A stretch of 64,000 nt of DNA, from the NCBI GenBank assembly GCA_028023455.1, contig JAQFVV010012529.1:2172001-2236000 (forward strand). The letters are read 5' to 3'. Shown piece after piece: positions 41,501 through 56,500 of the stretch (within the stretch, counting starts at the first letter, position 1; each line of letters starts with the position of its first letter). The notes beneath the pieces were generated by a model, which saw nothing but the letters and a program-made list of their open reading frames with translations, searched no databases and was not told where the DNA came from. Position numbers and translations under genes: made by a program. The stretch comes from Epiperipatus broadwayi (taxonomy: Eukaryota; Onychophora; Udeonychophora; Euonychophora; Peripatidae).

Positions 41501-44500
41501 AAAAAAAAAGACTCTAAATTATAATTATAATTTTAAAATAATAAAAAAAAAAAAAAAAAAAAATATAAACAAAAAAACAAAAAAAAAATATTAAAAATCA
41601 TTAAAAAAAACAACCGACCTCAGAAAAAAAATACAATATAAAATAAAACAATTTAGGTCATGTAATAATGTTACTAACTTTCTAGAATTAGAAAAAAATA
41701 AACAAAAAAATAGAAATTTAATAGATTATTATATAAAAAATTTAATTTTTAACTTATTTTATTTTTTAAAAATTTTTTTTTTAAATATTATAAAAAATTA
41801 AAATATTTTTAAAAAATAAAAAAATAAAAAAAAAAATTAAAAAATATAAATTAGGGAAAATTCTAGTTGTTTAGGAATTGTAATTTCTGTATATATGTTT
41901 TTATAATTAATAAAAATAATCTAAATCCCAAATTAATTTTTATGAGCAAAAGCGTCATTAGAGCAGAACTCATATTTTTTTTTTTCAATTGTCCATTAAT
42001 AACAATTTGATTAAACTTGTAGATGTTGATGAACTTGCCCTTGGCTGTGTTAAACCAGGAAAGGCACCAGGAGTAAATAGCATAGAGTTTCTAAAATATT
42101 TATGATCCAAAGTTTGGAATGTCTGTGCATATATTATTTAGATATAGATTTAAATAAAATGGATTTTATAATTATGTAAATGATTGTTCCTGAATTAATT
42201 ATTTTCTAATAGAATAATTGGAAAGTATAGTAAATAGACTATTTATGTAAATTAGCCATCTATGTGCAAAAGATTGGACTCTTATATCTCTTCCCCCATC
42301 TAAAACTAAGATTGGCAGAGAGCTGTTTAATTAGTGCATTAAAATGTGTATGCTAATTAAACACAAAGAAAACTTGGAGTATGATCCGTTTATTTTTAAT
42401 AAGTTGTTGGCTAAAGTAAAATATGAAATTGCCAGAAGCATAATTGTTCTGGAAAGTGTATACATATAACAGTAACAAACACATGTGTGTAAAAAGACTT
42501 TGTAATTAAAACAACATGATGTTGCTTATAATATTGTTTTGTGTATGTGAGAAATGAAACACATGATTAGAGGATTAATAATAGACTGTATTTATTTCTT
42601 ATAGAATTCCAAATTGTTTATTTCTTATTTATTCATATTTATTAATAAATAAATTACTTTGTTACTTAATTTAAAATTATTGATGCTCTCATGACTGGTA
42701 TCTAATTGGTATCCTCATAGAATGGATACAGTCAACAGTTCAAGAAGAACCTGTGCCACCAATAGCAGTCTTTTGTGAGAGTAATAGCAATTGCATATAA
42801 TACCATTACCTTCAAAACAAGAATAATGGTTTTATTATGTAATGATATAAAAATATTTGATATGAAGATTGCTGCTTCATGGAAAAATTATGCAGAGCAT
42901 GTGGAATGCTACAAGCTTATTAAAAAATAGATGAGGAATGATGGAAAGTGATTAATAGAGAAAATAACATTTGGTCTTATTATTTTGCCATCATAATACA
43001 GAATATTTTTGAACATCCTTAAATAAAAATTTTATAAGGCTAAAATATCATACTGATTGAGAATTCATGACTTATTTTTACTCAAAAAAATGTCAATTAA
43101 TGTTATGTGTACAAATAATTTAGTTAAAAATAATTATATTATAATGAAATACCCTATCCTTTTAAATTAATAAATGCAGCAACAGTCCATTGCAATCTAT
43201 TCCGCACTTCAATACTCAAGTTTAAAAAAGCTATCAAAATATTTAAACTAATCTACTTTTTAACCTGATATCCATACAAGCCAAAAGTTGTTGAAGATTT
43301 TTCTTCTATTTTTGGCTGATAAAATATCTAAATTTTTTGAATATCAATTACTTAGCCAAAACATTTATACTTTCTATTTAAAACATTAAAAATATTCTAG
43401 AGATTATTATGTGAATTGTCAAAAATACTATAATTAAAAGCATAGTGAAAGTTTAAATAGCAAGACATTTGATTTTAATTGTTTGAAATTAATAATCCCA
43501 TCACCACATTATTTTGTCTTTTAATGGCAGCTTGATGAAGTCACTTATAAACAATTTCAAAAATTACTACTATATATATATATAATCAAAGTTACCTCAA
43601 ATTTGCAACTCAACCAGACTAGCCAAGAAAATAAACTCTAAATCACTACTAATGGTTTCACTGCTATAAGCAGACTTCCCAGATGTAAAGAATTACAAAA
43701 GAACATATTTAAACTTAATATTAATATTAAGGGTGTATGAGAAGTAAGTGGAATTGTGTTAGTTTAAATATTTTGTAATTCTTTATACTTGAGAAATCTG
43801 CTTATAGCAATGAAACCATTAGTAGTGTTTTTGAGTTTATTTTCCTGGCTAGTTTAGTTGAGTTGTGAATTTGGGTTAATTTTGATTATTTATTGACTAG
43901 TTTAGCTTTATGCTTTTAATGTTTATATATATCAGTATGCATTTATAAAAGTAGAAATAAATTGCAATAAAGTTATTATATTAAATATTTTTTATAGGTC
44001 GAAATTGAAAAAGGCAAAACTTTACATATCAAGTCACTGGCAGTAGGTGATTTGACTCCAACTGGAGAAAGAGAAGTGTTTTTTGAACTGAATGGTCAAT
44101 TGCGGTCTGTGTTTGTAAAAGATAAAGAAGCCATGAAGGTAGATATTATTGATTGGTATTTATTGTTATAAGTATATTGGAATTTATAGGTAAATCATTT
44201 ATGATTATGTAACTTTAATCTTTTTTTTTTTTTTTTTAAATCTGCAGTGTTTAGAAACTGGTTTATAAAAAAGTCCAAATGGAATATTTTATTATTAATT
44301 TTAAAAAAATACTATCAAGTTATTTCTATTTTATCATTTAACTTTTATTATTATTATTTTTCATTTTTACTTATCTTCCTTCCTAGACTTTTATATGGGT
44401 GCATCTATGTAATAAATATATTAATACATCTTATAAATACATATATAAATCTGGAGAGCTCCAGTTGTTTTGGGGCTGACATTTCTCCAGATTTATATAT

Positions 44501-47500
44501 GCATATGCTATCTTCATCATATGCTTGATCCAGTGTTGTCAGTCCAATCCATTCCATAATGTTATTCATTGATGAAAATCTTAGTCATCCTTTTCCTTTT
44601 GATCCATTCACCATTCCAAACATATCCTTTTCAAGAGTGTTAAAATTCCTTGCCATATATCCCAAATATTGTAATTTTTATTGTTTTGTAATTTCCAATG
44701 GTTGTTGTTTTGCAGCTACATTCTCCAAAACCCATTCATTAGTTTTCTTAGCTATTCAAGATATGTGCTATAACACTTCATTTCAAAAGCATCAATTTTT
44801 GTTTTTCCTGTTTATTCAGTATGTATGGCTCCTATCCATATTCTTCAGTGGACCATATCAAAGCTTTCAACAATCTCACTTTGACCACTTACTTATGTCT
44901 CCATTTTTCATGTAAACATTAATTTTGAAATGTCTTCAATGCCAATAGTAATTGTGCATTTATTTCTGTATGACATATTCCATCTTGATTTATTTCGAAA
45001 CCTAAATAAACAAACTTTAAAACTTGTCCATCTTATCTCCATCCATTTTTATTTTTATCATTCATCCAATTAATCACATTACCCTTGTTTTGTTTATATT
45101 TACCCTTAGTCCATATTCTGTTTTTGCCCTTAGCAAATGATATACCAGTTCCTGTAATTCTTTTTCTGTTGTTGCAATTAAAACTATGTCATCTGTATAT
45201 TGCATATTACATAATCATCTTTTTCAATACAAAATCCATTCTAACAACTATTTAAATATTTTCTCATTGCCAACTCTGTTCCAGCATTGAATAAGAAAAA
45301 TGACAGTGCATAGCTCTGTCTAACCCCTTTATTCACTTTAAACTGATCTGAATTTGTCTGCCCTACTCTTAATCTAGTTTTTTGTCTCTTATATAAGGAA
45401 TATAACAGCTGTATCAAATGTGGAGGATTTCCCATATCTAACATTATTTTTCAAAGTGTATCATGACATATAGAAACAAAAGCCTTCTGTTAAATTACAA
45501 AACAGATAGTGGCTGTTGAAATTCTCTAGTTTTATGGAGAATAATGTTCAAATTAGTTCCTCATGATCTAAAAACCGGCTTATTTTTGTGCCAATTTCTC
45601 TTTGCTTTATTCTACCCAAACCAATCCTCAAATTTTATTTTATTAGCACATGAAACTAAAGCTATTGACTTATAATTATCATAATAACTGAGATCTTTTT
45701 TTTCAATCCTCAGGCCAAATTTCATGTTTCCATATAGCCAAGGCGAAGCTATGTAATCTATCTACAATTGCATGTCCTTTTTTCTTGAACAATTCTGGAG
45801 TAATTCATTTGGTCTTGATCTTCCCACTGGAAGTTCTTAATATGGATCTTACTACATCACTTTTTAGTGGCAGTGTTTCACATTCTGCAACAGATACATC
45901 AAATATTATTGTATTACCTTTGTACATGTCTTCACAAAACTCTTTCCATTGACTAATCACCTTTTCTGAATCTTTTAATAGTCCCTTAGCTTTATCTTTT
46001 ATCATAACTAATCTTGGTATAAAATTTCTTGTGTTTTTTTATGAATGAATCATTTGCTTAGTCATTCTTTTCTGTAGCTCTCATTTCAACTCTGCATATT
46101 TTACAGTTATAATTATCAATTCTTTATTTTTTCATCGATTATTCATTGTTACCACTGTTAACCAATCAGATTTCCTGTTTTTCTTAAACAATCTCTTGTA
46201 TCCTCTACTTATTTAAGAGAGAAAGTGATTCATCATAGGGAAAATTCTACTCAATATGCATTCACATAATACAAAGAAAATTGAACTATCATTTAATGAT
46301 GACTTTTTATTTAGATACTTACAACTGCAGGTCACTTTCAAGTGGTAGAAGATTGCAAGAATTGGAAGACTGTCTAATTGGATTTTGTGAAATTATAAGA
46401 AAGGTGAAGAGACAATTGATTTAAAAAGTGGACATGTATTATAATATAAAGGTACAAACATTGGAAAGTGAAAATGGAATAGTATTCATTATAATTAAAA
46501 TAATGGGAGAGCAACATTGAGAGATTGATGGTATATCAGACAGAGTGGCAAGATGTTTTATTCAACTTTTTGGTAGATACCAAATGCAGATAAATCAGAT
46601 TTATGCCCCTACAAGTTCTTGTTGTGATGAAGAAATAGATTTTTATATAGATGTACAAAAGGCTTTTGATCAGACCAAACAACATTTTTAAATTGTCATG
46701 AAAGACTAATGCTTCAATTGGCAAACAATTGAAAGATAAAAGTACTCTAAGTAAATTTGTTCATGGTGATAGAAATTAGAGAGGAATAAACTTGTGAGTT
46801 TGAAGAAAAAGAAAACTTTATATTATGAATTCTTTTTTTTGAGAAAAATATTAAATGAAAATGGACATGGAAACATCCAAATGAAGGTACATCAGAATTA
46901 GATTATACTTTATCTAATGGAAAATATGTATTTCAAGATGGTAATGTTCTTAATAAATTCAATGCATCTAGTGATCATTGATTAATGAGATGTAAGATAC
47001 ATGTTAATGCAAAACTAGAAAGACAAAAGTTATTAAGAAAAACAAAATTATTCGATATTCCTAATCTTCAGAAATATTCCAATGAATTTAAATTAGAACA
47101 TGCAAATCATTCTCAAATATTAACAATTTTGAACACAATTCAGATTTGAATGAAATCAATACGAAGATAACAGATACACTTTTAAAAACTGCAACAAGGA
47201 TAGCTCATACAAAAAAGCAACAACTGACCACTAAAATTTCTATTGAGACAAGACAATTTATAAAGAAAAGAAGGAACATGAAAATATTTAAAAATGATGC
47301 ATTAAGGAGGATTGAATATTTCAAATTTTGTATAAAATGATGTGAAGAAAAGTTGGATATAAGAAAGTATAATTGTGAATTAACAAGGAAAGCTATAGAA
47401 GAGAATAAAAGTCTCAAGAGTGTAAAACAACATCTTGGTATTTGTAGGAAACTTGTTTCTGTAATAAGGAAAAAATATGGAACTATTACTAAAAAGAGAG

Positions 47501-50500
47501 ATGACATTGAAAGGTGTAGAAGAGTTCTATTGAGAAATATATAGCAATAAAGAACAATGAAAAGTACCTCCTACAACTACTACATCTTCTGAATTTCCCA
47601 GGATTTTAAATGAAGAAGTGAGACATGCAATTAATTTTATGAAGAAGGGAAAAGCTCCAGATAATGAAGGAATTATAATTGATATCTTAAAAAAAGCAGG
47701 TGAAGAAATAAACATTTTTGTAAAATTATATCCAAATGTCTAAATGATAAAGATGTACCAGATGTTTGGAAAAATATATATTAATATTTTTAAAAGGTGA
47801 TAAAGAAGATATTAGAAATTACAGATCTATCAGTCTTTTATCAGTTTTACACAAAATTTTTACCAAAATAATTACAACTCGTTTATAACAAACTTTAGAT
47901 TTTAATCTACCCCAAAGAACACACTGGATTTAAAAGTCGTATTAATACAGTGATTCTTATCTAAGTATTTAGAGAAGATATAGAAAGGATAATGAATTCC
48001 TGAATTGCTATTATACTTTGGATTTGTAGATTATGTAAAAGCATTTTTTTTCAGTGATTAAAGCATTCAGTCATCAAGGTATGGACCTATGATATTATCA
48101 TATTCTGAAGAATATTTATGAAAAAGTGTTCCAACATTTATCATTTTTATGTTAAACTAAATAAGAAAATATCATTGCTAGGCAATAGTGCTTCTGAAGA
48201 AAAAATTCTTCATTTTGCAAAAATTTTAGAAGTCCCTAGGAAGATTATAAATAATACAATTGAAATCTTCTATAAGAATTATAGGATTATGGATTAATCT
48301 AATATATATCATATATATAACATAATTACTATTTTTTCCCCCTAAGATCATTACCTTGAAAAATATTTTTCTCTGTAGTCATATGTAAACAAACAACGAA
48401 TTGTTAATAATCTATGAATACTGATTAATAATCTACTATCGATTGTTACATATAATTATTTCATAGTTAAAAGTACTCATGGTTTTAGAATTAGATTTCT
48501 GATATAATATGACAGTTTTAAATTAATTAATTTTTTTATTATTATTATTTTGACATCAACTTAATAAAAACTGTTATGATAGAAGTTCAATATTTTGTAG
48601 TATTTTAATTCCATTTCATTCTTTAATAATTATTAATTCTGCTGCTATGTGTTTTTTGTGTTAGTCTTTTAATTATATATTTTATGATTTTTTTTTTTAA
48701 TTAAAAAAAGTTTCTGGTGCATCTTGATATCAGCAATTAATGGTTTTATTATCATAACAATGAATTAATAAGCTTGCTTAGGAATTGTTTTCCTGGATGT
48801 ATAGAGATTGATAAATTACATTAAAGCTAATCATTAGTCAATGAACTTGATTTCTTTTTTATATATTTATTTTCACCATCCAAGTTATGCAATTCAATTT
48901 AAAACATTTCTTTGGTAAAATGCTTATTTTAATAATCTGGCAGTTTTAGAGGAATTTTGAAGTTTAAAAATATCACAAAATGACAATTATTAGAATTCAT
49001 AATAGATTACTGTTGAAAGAATTATTCATTAGTACAGAAGTTTAGTCAAAAATCCAGAAAAAATAAATTTTATTTTACAATAAAGTGTTTCTGCTGTGTC
49101 TTATGACCAGCAAGTAAATAAATGGACAAAAGCAGAATTGAGATGGTAAGATTATAGTTTAATACGAATAATTTTAACTATATACATCGCCTATTATAAG
49201 GCATAATAAAATAATAAAAGGTCATGGTGACCTGCATAAATAACCCTAGTCCTGCTTTTGGACTTACAGAGGCAGGAGTCTCTGACTATAATTAAAACTC
49301 AGAACATACTCAGAACAATTAGATCAGGTTATGGGGGTTTATATACCCCTCAAGACTTCTGGAGTCTTTTACATTCCTAACCATATATGGTGTTTTCACT
49401 TACATTTTCACATACACACAGTATTTTTACGTTTCTCACCATATATGGAATTTTACATAGTTTTCTGACCCTATAAGGTCAGCTGGGCTTTCTATTATTA
49501 TACAACTTTCTATGATTTAATAACATTGCAATTTTACACAATCGTTATTCTTAATTACTATACAGTTATTTTACATATTTATTATACATTACAGTTATTA
49601 CTTTTATTCTACATTTATACAATTATTATTATTGTTTTACATATTCGTTATATTTATACAATTATTATTATTTACATATTCATTATACATTATATGTGTT
49701 TATACCTTGACCTTGAATACTGCACTCCTCCCCCACTCCAGAAGTATGGTTTTTCACCTAACATAGTCTTTGAGATGAGGGGTTTCTAGTCCTTGCCGGT
49801 TGCTGGCGGTCTTTACTGTGCTTCGCCAATTTGCTGTTTGTTGATGGTGGTTTCGATGCGCCAATTTTTGCTGTGCTATAGGTACTTTCCGAGGTTTTGT
49901 TACAATAGGTTTTCATCTGTCTCTTAATTCTATTTCTACAGGCGAGGTTTTTTGTTTTCCTGGTTCTTTTTTGAACAAGCTGGGGTAATTATTTTTGACT
50001 TGCGATTCTATGTCGATTTTTTTTATTTTTATCATAATTTGATCAGATTCATCTATAGTAGCACTTTTTATGTAGCTATTTTCCATCGCTTCGCACGTAA
50101 ATTCTCTGTTCGGTTTTGTATGGTGGTGCCATCTTTCGGGATACTCGGTTATTTTCCGATCACTTTCAGTTTCTGGTAAACTGCAATCACGGGCTTTGTG
50201 ACCAATTTTTCTACATCGGTAACATTTAATTTGTTTATCGGTTTTGGGTTTAACTCCAAACGTTTTAAAAATTTTAGTTTGAAGTGGTTCTGTTCTCGTG
50301 AAGCTTCTGAACTCTCTCGCTTGGTCAAGCTGCAATTCATAAGCTGTTGCATGTCTGATAGCTTCTTCGTAGGTTACATCTTTTATTGCCAGTAAGATCT
50401 GTCTAAACTGGTCATCAATTATTCCGTATAATAGTTGTTCTAGAAGGGCTTCTTCTAAATATTTACCGTAAAGGCATGGCTTTGCCATCTCTCTTAAACC

Positions 50501-53500
50501 AATGTCATATTCTTTTATTTTCTCATTCTTTCTTTGCCTTCTGACTCTAAAGTGCAATCGAGCAACAAACTTGGATGGCTGGGGATTAAAATATTCATTT
50601 AGCTGTGTTACGAGCTCATCATATTTCTGTGTCTCCGGTGAATTTCCACATAGTTTGTTCGCTATTTCGATTACTCTCTCGCCTGCAAAGCAAAGTAATG
50701 AGGCTACTTTTACAGTATTCTCCGTAATACTATTTAGTATAAAGTAGTTTTTTATTCTCTGAACATACAGTGGCCAATCATTCGGATCTTTTACATTAAA
50801 TTCACAAATAGAAACTTGCGATGTGCTCGTCATTTCTCTATTAATTCGAATCCACTTACGCTTTGTCTCAACTTGCTGTTTAGGCAATTATTTGCAGATT
50901 CGATCCTATGATGACCGAGCCAATTTTTAATGCAATTCCGTTCTTTCAGGTTCTAATCCTGTCGACTGCGCCATTATGCAGCAAGTAAATAAATGGACAA
51001 AGGCAGAATTGAGATGGTAAGATTATAGTTTAATACGAATAATTTTAACTATATACATCGCCTATTATAAGGCATAATAAAATAATAAAAGGTCGTGGTG
51101 ACCTGCATAAATAACTAGTCCTGCTTTTGGACTTACAGAGGCAGGAGTCTCTGACTATAATTAAAACTCAGAACAATTAGATCAGGTTATGGGGGTTTAT
51201 ATACCCCTCAAGACTTCTGGAGTCTTTTACATTCCTAACCATATATGGTGTTTTCACTTACGTTTTCACATACACACTATTTTTACGTTTCTCACCATAT
51301 ATGGTATTTTACATAGTTTTCTGACCTTATAAGGTCAGCTGGGCTTTCTATTATTATACAACTTTCTATGATTTAATAACATTGCAATTTTACACAGTCG
51401 TTATTCTTAATTACTATACAGTTATTTTACATATTTATTATACATTACAGTTATTACTTTTATTCTACATTTATACAATTATTATTATTGTTTTACATAT
51501 TCGTTATATTTATACAATTATTATTATTTACATATTCATTATGCATTATATATGTTTATACCTTGACCTTGAATACTGCAGTTTCACTTTAGAATGAACA
51601 TTCGTATTTAAAATTAGCTAGTTAGTTATGAAATTTCTTCTTTGATAATTTTTAGAGTGCAATGGAACTCTCTAAAGTGGATATTACAGGTAACTTTTTA
51701 TTATATATAAAAATCAAATGTTAGATTTGAAATTAAAGAAGAAAAATAGATATTGAACAAATAGCAGTATATGACTTAACAGTTGTCATTGTTAGATAAT
51801 ATTAAAATGAGATCATTATCTACATTTGTTGCTATAAAAAGAATATAAATCAAAATTTATTATGAAATTAGCATTCATGTGCAAAATGTGTATGTTAAGT
51901 TCTCTACCTGAAGACAGGATGGGTTAATTAACTAATAGACCAAATTATAGTACTTGATGTATCCACATAATGTAATCTTATATTTCAAATTTAAATGATA
52001 ATGAAAAACCTGTACACATTGAAGACACAAATATTTATCAGAATTTAATTACACAGAGATTATAACAATAGAATTGTAAAAAGAAATTATTAAACTCAGG
52101 TGCTTATTATACATGTATATAATTTTAATGCGCAAATACGCGCACAACAACCGAGCTTCATCAGGATTAAATAACAATATATTATAAACTCAAAATAATT
52201 ATAATATCTAAAGAATAATGCCCGAGCGCTTTCAAGAGAACTTAGCTCTCATAATCATGGGCAACAAAGAATAAGCATAGCGTGTTGGTATATGCTAAAA
52301 TATGCTGATATATGTAAATTAATTGAAAATAAATGCGTCAGCTCTAAATGATCCATTTCTTAGAGATTTTGTAACGCGCATCTTTCCTATTCATAGCCTT
52401 ATCATCAATAGCAATAAAACATGCTTCTTTAACTTTTCTCTTAATGTCATTTCTCTCCCTGCAAACTATTCTTGCATTTTTAGGTTCACATGCATGACCA
52501 GCTGATTTCTGATGTATTGCAAATATTGAGTTGCAATTTGGGTCTACTTGGGCCTTATTGTAAGAATATCTGTGCTGGGATAGTCTTGTAGAAAGAGTTG
52601 CTTTCGTTTCCCCATAGTATGATGCCATGCAGTTATTTTCTGGACATGAAATATTATATACGGCCTGAGAGGTGTTGTTGGGTGTTATAATGTCTTTGGT
52701 GTTATTAATAATTCTATTTGTATTAGGGGGTGTATGAAAGCTTAGTTGAAATTCTTTATTAAACACTGAGTAAAACTTTCTATGGGTAGTTGCAATATAT
52801 GGTAACAAAATTCTATTTTTCTGCTGCTTAATAACATTGCTGTTTAATTTACTGTAAAATTGTCTAATCTTCCTATCAATTGTGTAATGCTTGAAGCCGA
52901 AATCTAATAAATCGTTTCTATATAAGATTAAGTTTGCTCTTTTGTCCGATTCAAATCTGCAAAGTTGCTCATTCCTATGCAAGAAAGACGCTAAACCAGC
53001 TAATTTATGAATAGAAGGCGTGTTTGAAGTAGGTTGAATATTGCCTCTTTTTTCTATTGGTTTTATAATCATTGTATAATTTAGTCTTTGATCTTCTCTT
53101 TGCACATACATATCCAAGTATTTAGTTTTCCCTTCACGATCTTCCATTTCTGTGTTTAGCTTCAGCTGCGTACTGTCTTGTATGTCCTGTTTAATTTTAT
53201 CTATAATTTCTTCAGTAGCAGCGATGAAAAGGTCGTCAACGTATCTTGTGTATACAATTAACTTAAGTGTTTGTTCGTATTTAGGAATAATACTTTTTTC
53301 AAAATAATTAAGTACGATACTTGAGATGATACCGCTCATGGGTAATCCCATCGGCCATCCATCGTTCATTTGGTAACATTGATTATTGAATGTTGCCACA
53401 ATGTTGTTGTTAAGCCATTTTAAGAAATCAATTATGAAAGCTATCTTTTTTTGATCCACGTCGTTGTTCATAAGCTCTTCTTTTACTATATCAATGGACC

Positions 53501-56500
53501 TATTTCTATTAATTGATCCGTATAACTCAGTGACATCAAGCACTGCAATTTTAGTTTCTGGGTTTAGAATTTTGTCCTTAATTCTGGCTACAAATTCAAA
53601 TGAAGATTTGATAGTATATCTTCCAAATCCAATACTGTCAATCAGCCAACGATTTATTAATTTAGCTGTGCTAAAATAATGTGCACCCCCAAAATCCAGC
53701 ATTAAGTGTAAAGAAACATTGGGTTTGTGCATTTTTTGCATTTGCAAAAATCCATGGTAGAATAGTGGCAGAAGGATATAGTTTATAATACTCCGTTTTT
53801 GATATAGCTTTGTTACAATGTGTCTTGAGAATAGAGCTGACACATTTATTTTCAACTAATTTACATATATCAGCATATTTTAGCATATACCAACACGCTA
53901 TGCTTATTCTTTGTTGCCCATGATTATGAGAGCTAAGTTCTCTTGAAAGCGCTCGGGCATTATTCTTTAGATATTATAATTATTTTGAGTTTATAATATA
54001 TTGTTATTTAATCCTGATGAAGCTCGGTTGTTGTGCGCGTATTTGCGCATTAAAATTATATACATGTATAATAAGCACCTGAGTTTAATAATTTCTTTTT
54101 ACAATTTTCGTTAGTATGGAGCAAGCAAATAAAGATAAGCAAAAATTAAAGGTTTGTATTTCTGTGTGTAAACTACAACAAAGACTCAATTTTTTTGAAA
54201 AGATGCAGCGAATTTAAAATATTGCCGAATTTTTGTAATTTAAAAATAAACAAATCAATTTATAATCGATACAAGATTTGCAAACAAGTAAGTTTTTATC
54301 TGCTGAATTTGGTCAAAAGAGGATGTCAGAGTGCTCTGAGGAAACAGATTAAAAGGAAAAATAGAATGGTACAAGATGTATTAATACCTCAGTATATTAG
54401 GAATAAATGTGATAAATTAAATATCATAATGCAAAAGAAATTTGAAAAAAAGTTGGCGTTTTTAGCTAATAAGCAAAATATCCAAATTGTAGAAAAGAAG
54501 AACAATGTTTTTGTTAATCTTACAGATAAAATACCAAACGAGGAAATAATGGAGGTACTGAACAAAGGCCCTAGATTCGTTGGTAGCAATTGGAGTTTCC
54601 CGAAGTTTGAATTAATAGCTGATATTGAAGCGGGTTTGAATAACAACCCAAATAAAGATATGTACGTAATGCAGATTGCCAAGACCATACACCAGAATAC
54701 ACTCAAGATTAATACAAATAACTGGAATACAAAATTAGCGCACACTAAGAAATTTTTAGATACTGAACGAATAGTCTGCATGAAGGAAGATAAGGGCCAG
54801 AGATTTGTGCTTATGAGTAGAGAAAATTTTAATTTCAAAGTTAACCAGCAAATTGAAAAACTGCAATTCAAAAGAATAGCTAGTTTCAATAATAACTTGA
54901 ACAGGGACAAATTTATTGCCTCTATTCTCAAGACACATTGTAACAAAGCTATATCAAAAACGGAGTATTATAAACTATATCCTTCTGCCACTATTCTACC
55001 ACGGATTTTTGCAAATGCAAAAAATGCACAAACCCAATGTTTCTTTACACTTAATGCTGGATTTTGGGGGTGCACATTATTTTAGCACAGCTAAATTAAT
55101 AAATCGTTGGCTGATTGACAGTATTGGATTTGGAAGATATACTATCAAATCTTCATTTGAATTTGTAGCCAGAATTAAGGACAAAATTCTAAACCCAGAA
55201 ACTAAAATTGCAGTGCTTGATGTCACTGAGTTATACGGATCAATTAATAGAAATAGGTCCATTGATATAGTAAAAGAAGAGCTTATGAACAACGACGTGG
55301 ATCAAAAAAAGATAGCTTTCATAATTGATTTCTTAAAATGGCTTAACAACAACATTGTGGCAACATTCAATAATCAATGTTACCAAATGAACGATGGATG
55401 GCCGATGGGATTACCCATGAGCGGTATCATCTCAAGTATCGTACTTAATTATTTTGAAAAAAGTATTATTCCTAAATACGAACAAACACTTAAGTTAATT
55501 GTATACACAAGATACGTTGACGACCTTTTCATCGCTGCTACTGAAGAAATTATAGATAAAATTAAACAGGACATACAAGACAGTACGCAGCTGAAGCTAA
55601 ACACAGAAATGGAAGATCGTGAAGGGAAAACTAAATACTTGGATATGTATGTGCAAAGAGAAGATCAAAGACTAAATTATACAATGATTATAAAACCAAT
55701 AGAAAAAAGAGGCAATATTCAACCTACTTCAAACACGCCTTCTATTCATAAATTAGCTGGTTTAGCGTCTTTCTTGCATAGGAATGAGCAACTTTGCAGA
55801 TTTGAATCGGACAAAAGAGCAAACTTAATCTTATATAGAAACGATTTATTAGATTTCGGCTTCAAGCATTACACAATTGATAGGAAGATTAGACAATTTT
55901 ACAGTAAATTAAACAGCAATGTTATTAAGCAGCAGAAAAATAGAATTTTGTTACCATATATTGCAACTACCCATAGAAAATTTTACTCAGTGTTTAATAA
56001 AGAATTTCAACTAAGCTTTCATACACCCCTAATACAAATAGAATTATTAATAACACCAAAGACATTATAACACCCAACAACACCTCTCAGGCCGTATATA
56101 ATATTTCATGTCCAGAAAATAACTGCATGGCATCATACTATGGGGAAACGAAAGCAACTCTTTCTACAAGACTATCCCAGCACAGATATTCTTACAATAA
56201 GGCCCAAGTAGACCCAAATTGCAACTCAATATTTGCAATACATCAGAAATCAGCTGGTCATGCATGTGAACCTAAAAATGCAAGAATAGTTTGCAGGGAG
56301 AGAAATGACATTAAGAGAAAAGTTAAAGAAGCATGTTTTATTGCTATTGATGATAAGGCTATGAATAGGAAAGATGCGTGTTACAAAATCTCTAAGAAAT
56401 GGATCATTTAGAGCTGACGCATTTATTTTCAACTAATTTACATATATCAGCATATTTTAGCATATACCAACACGCTATGCTTATTCTTTGTTGCCCATGA

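Larger units (their letters stand above)
49108..51580 (-). mobile_element. Internally deleted Ty3/gypsy LTR retrotransposon
   Basis: Two direct LTRs (49108-49724, 617 bp; 50979-51580, 602 bp) differ by only a few short indels and substitutions, so the insertion is fairly young. Read on the minus strand: 5' LTR, primer-binding site, a gag ORF that runs into the start of the pol region, then directly the last residues of pol, a polypurine tract and the 3' LTR. Protease, reverse transcriptase, RNase H and most of integrase are missing, so the copy is non-autonomous. No convincing target duplication was found (flanks ...TTATGAC and GTTTCAC...). Confidence 0.9.

Noticed and set aside
54014-54060. 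CTGATGA followed by a GCGC hairpin in the Penelope-like pseudo-LTR as a functional hammerhead
   Set aside because: No GAAA box follows at the right distance and no stem II can be closed next to the core. A type II permutation using the upstream TTGAAAGC also failed on stems II and III. Kept only as a possible relic.
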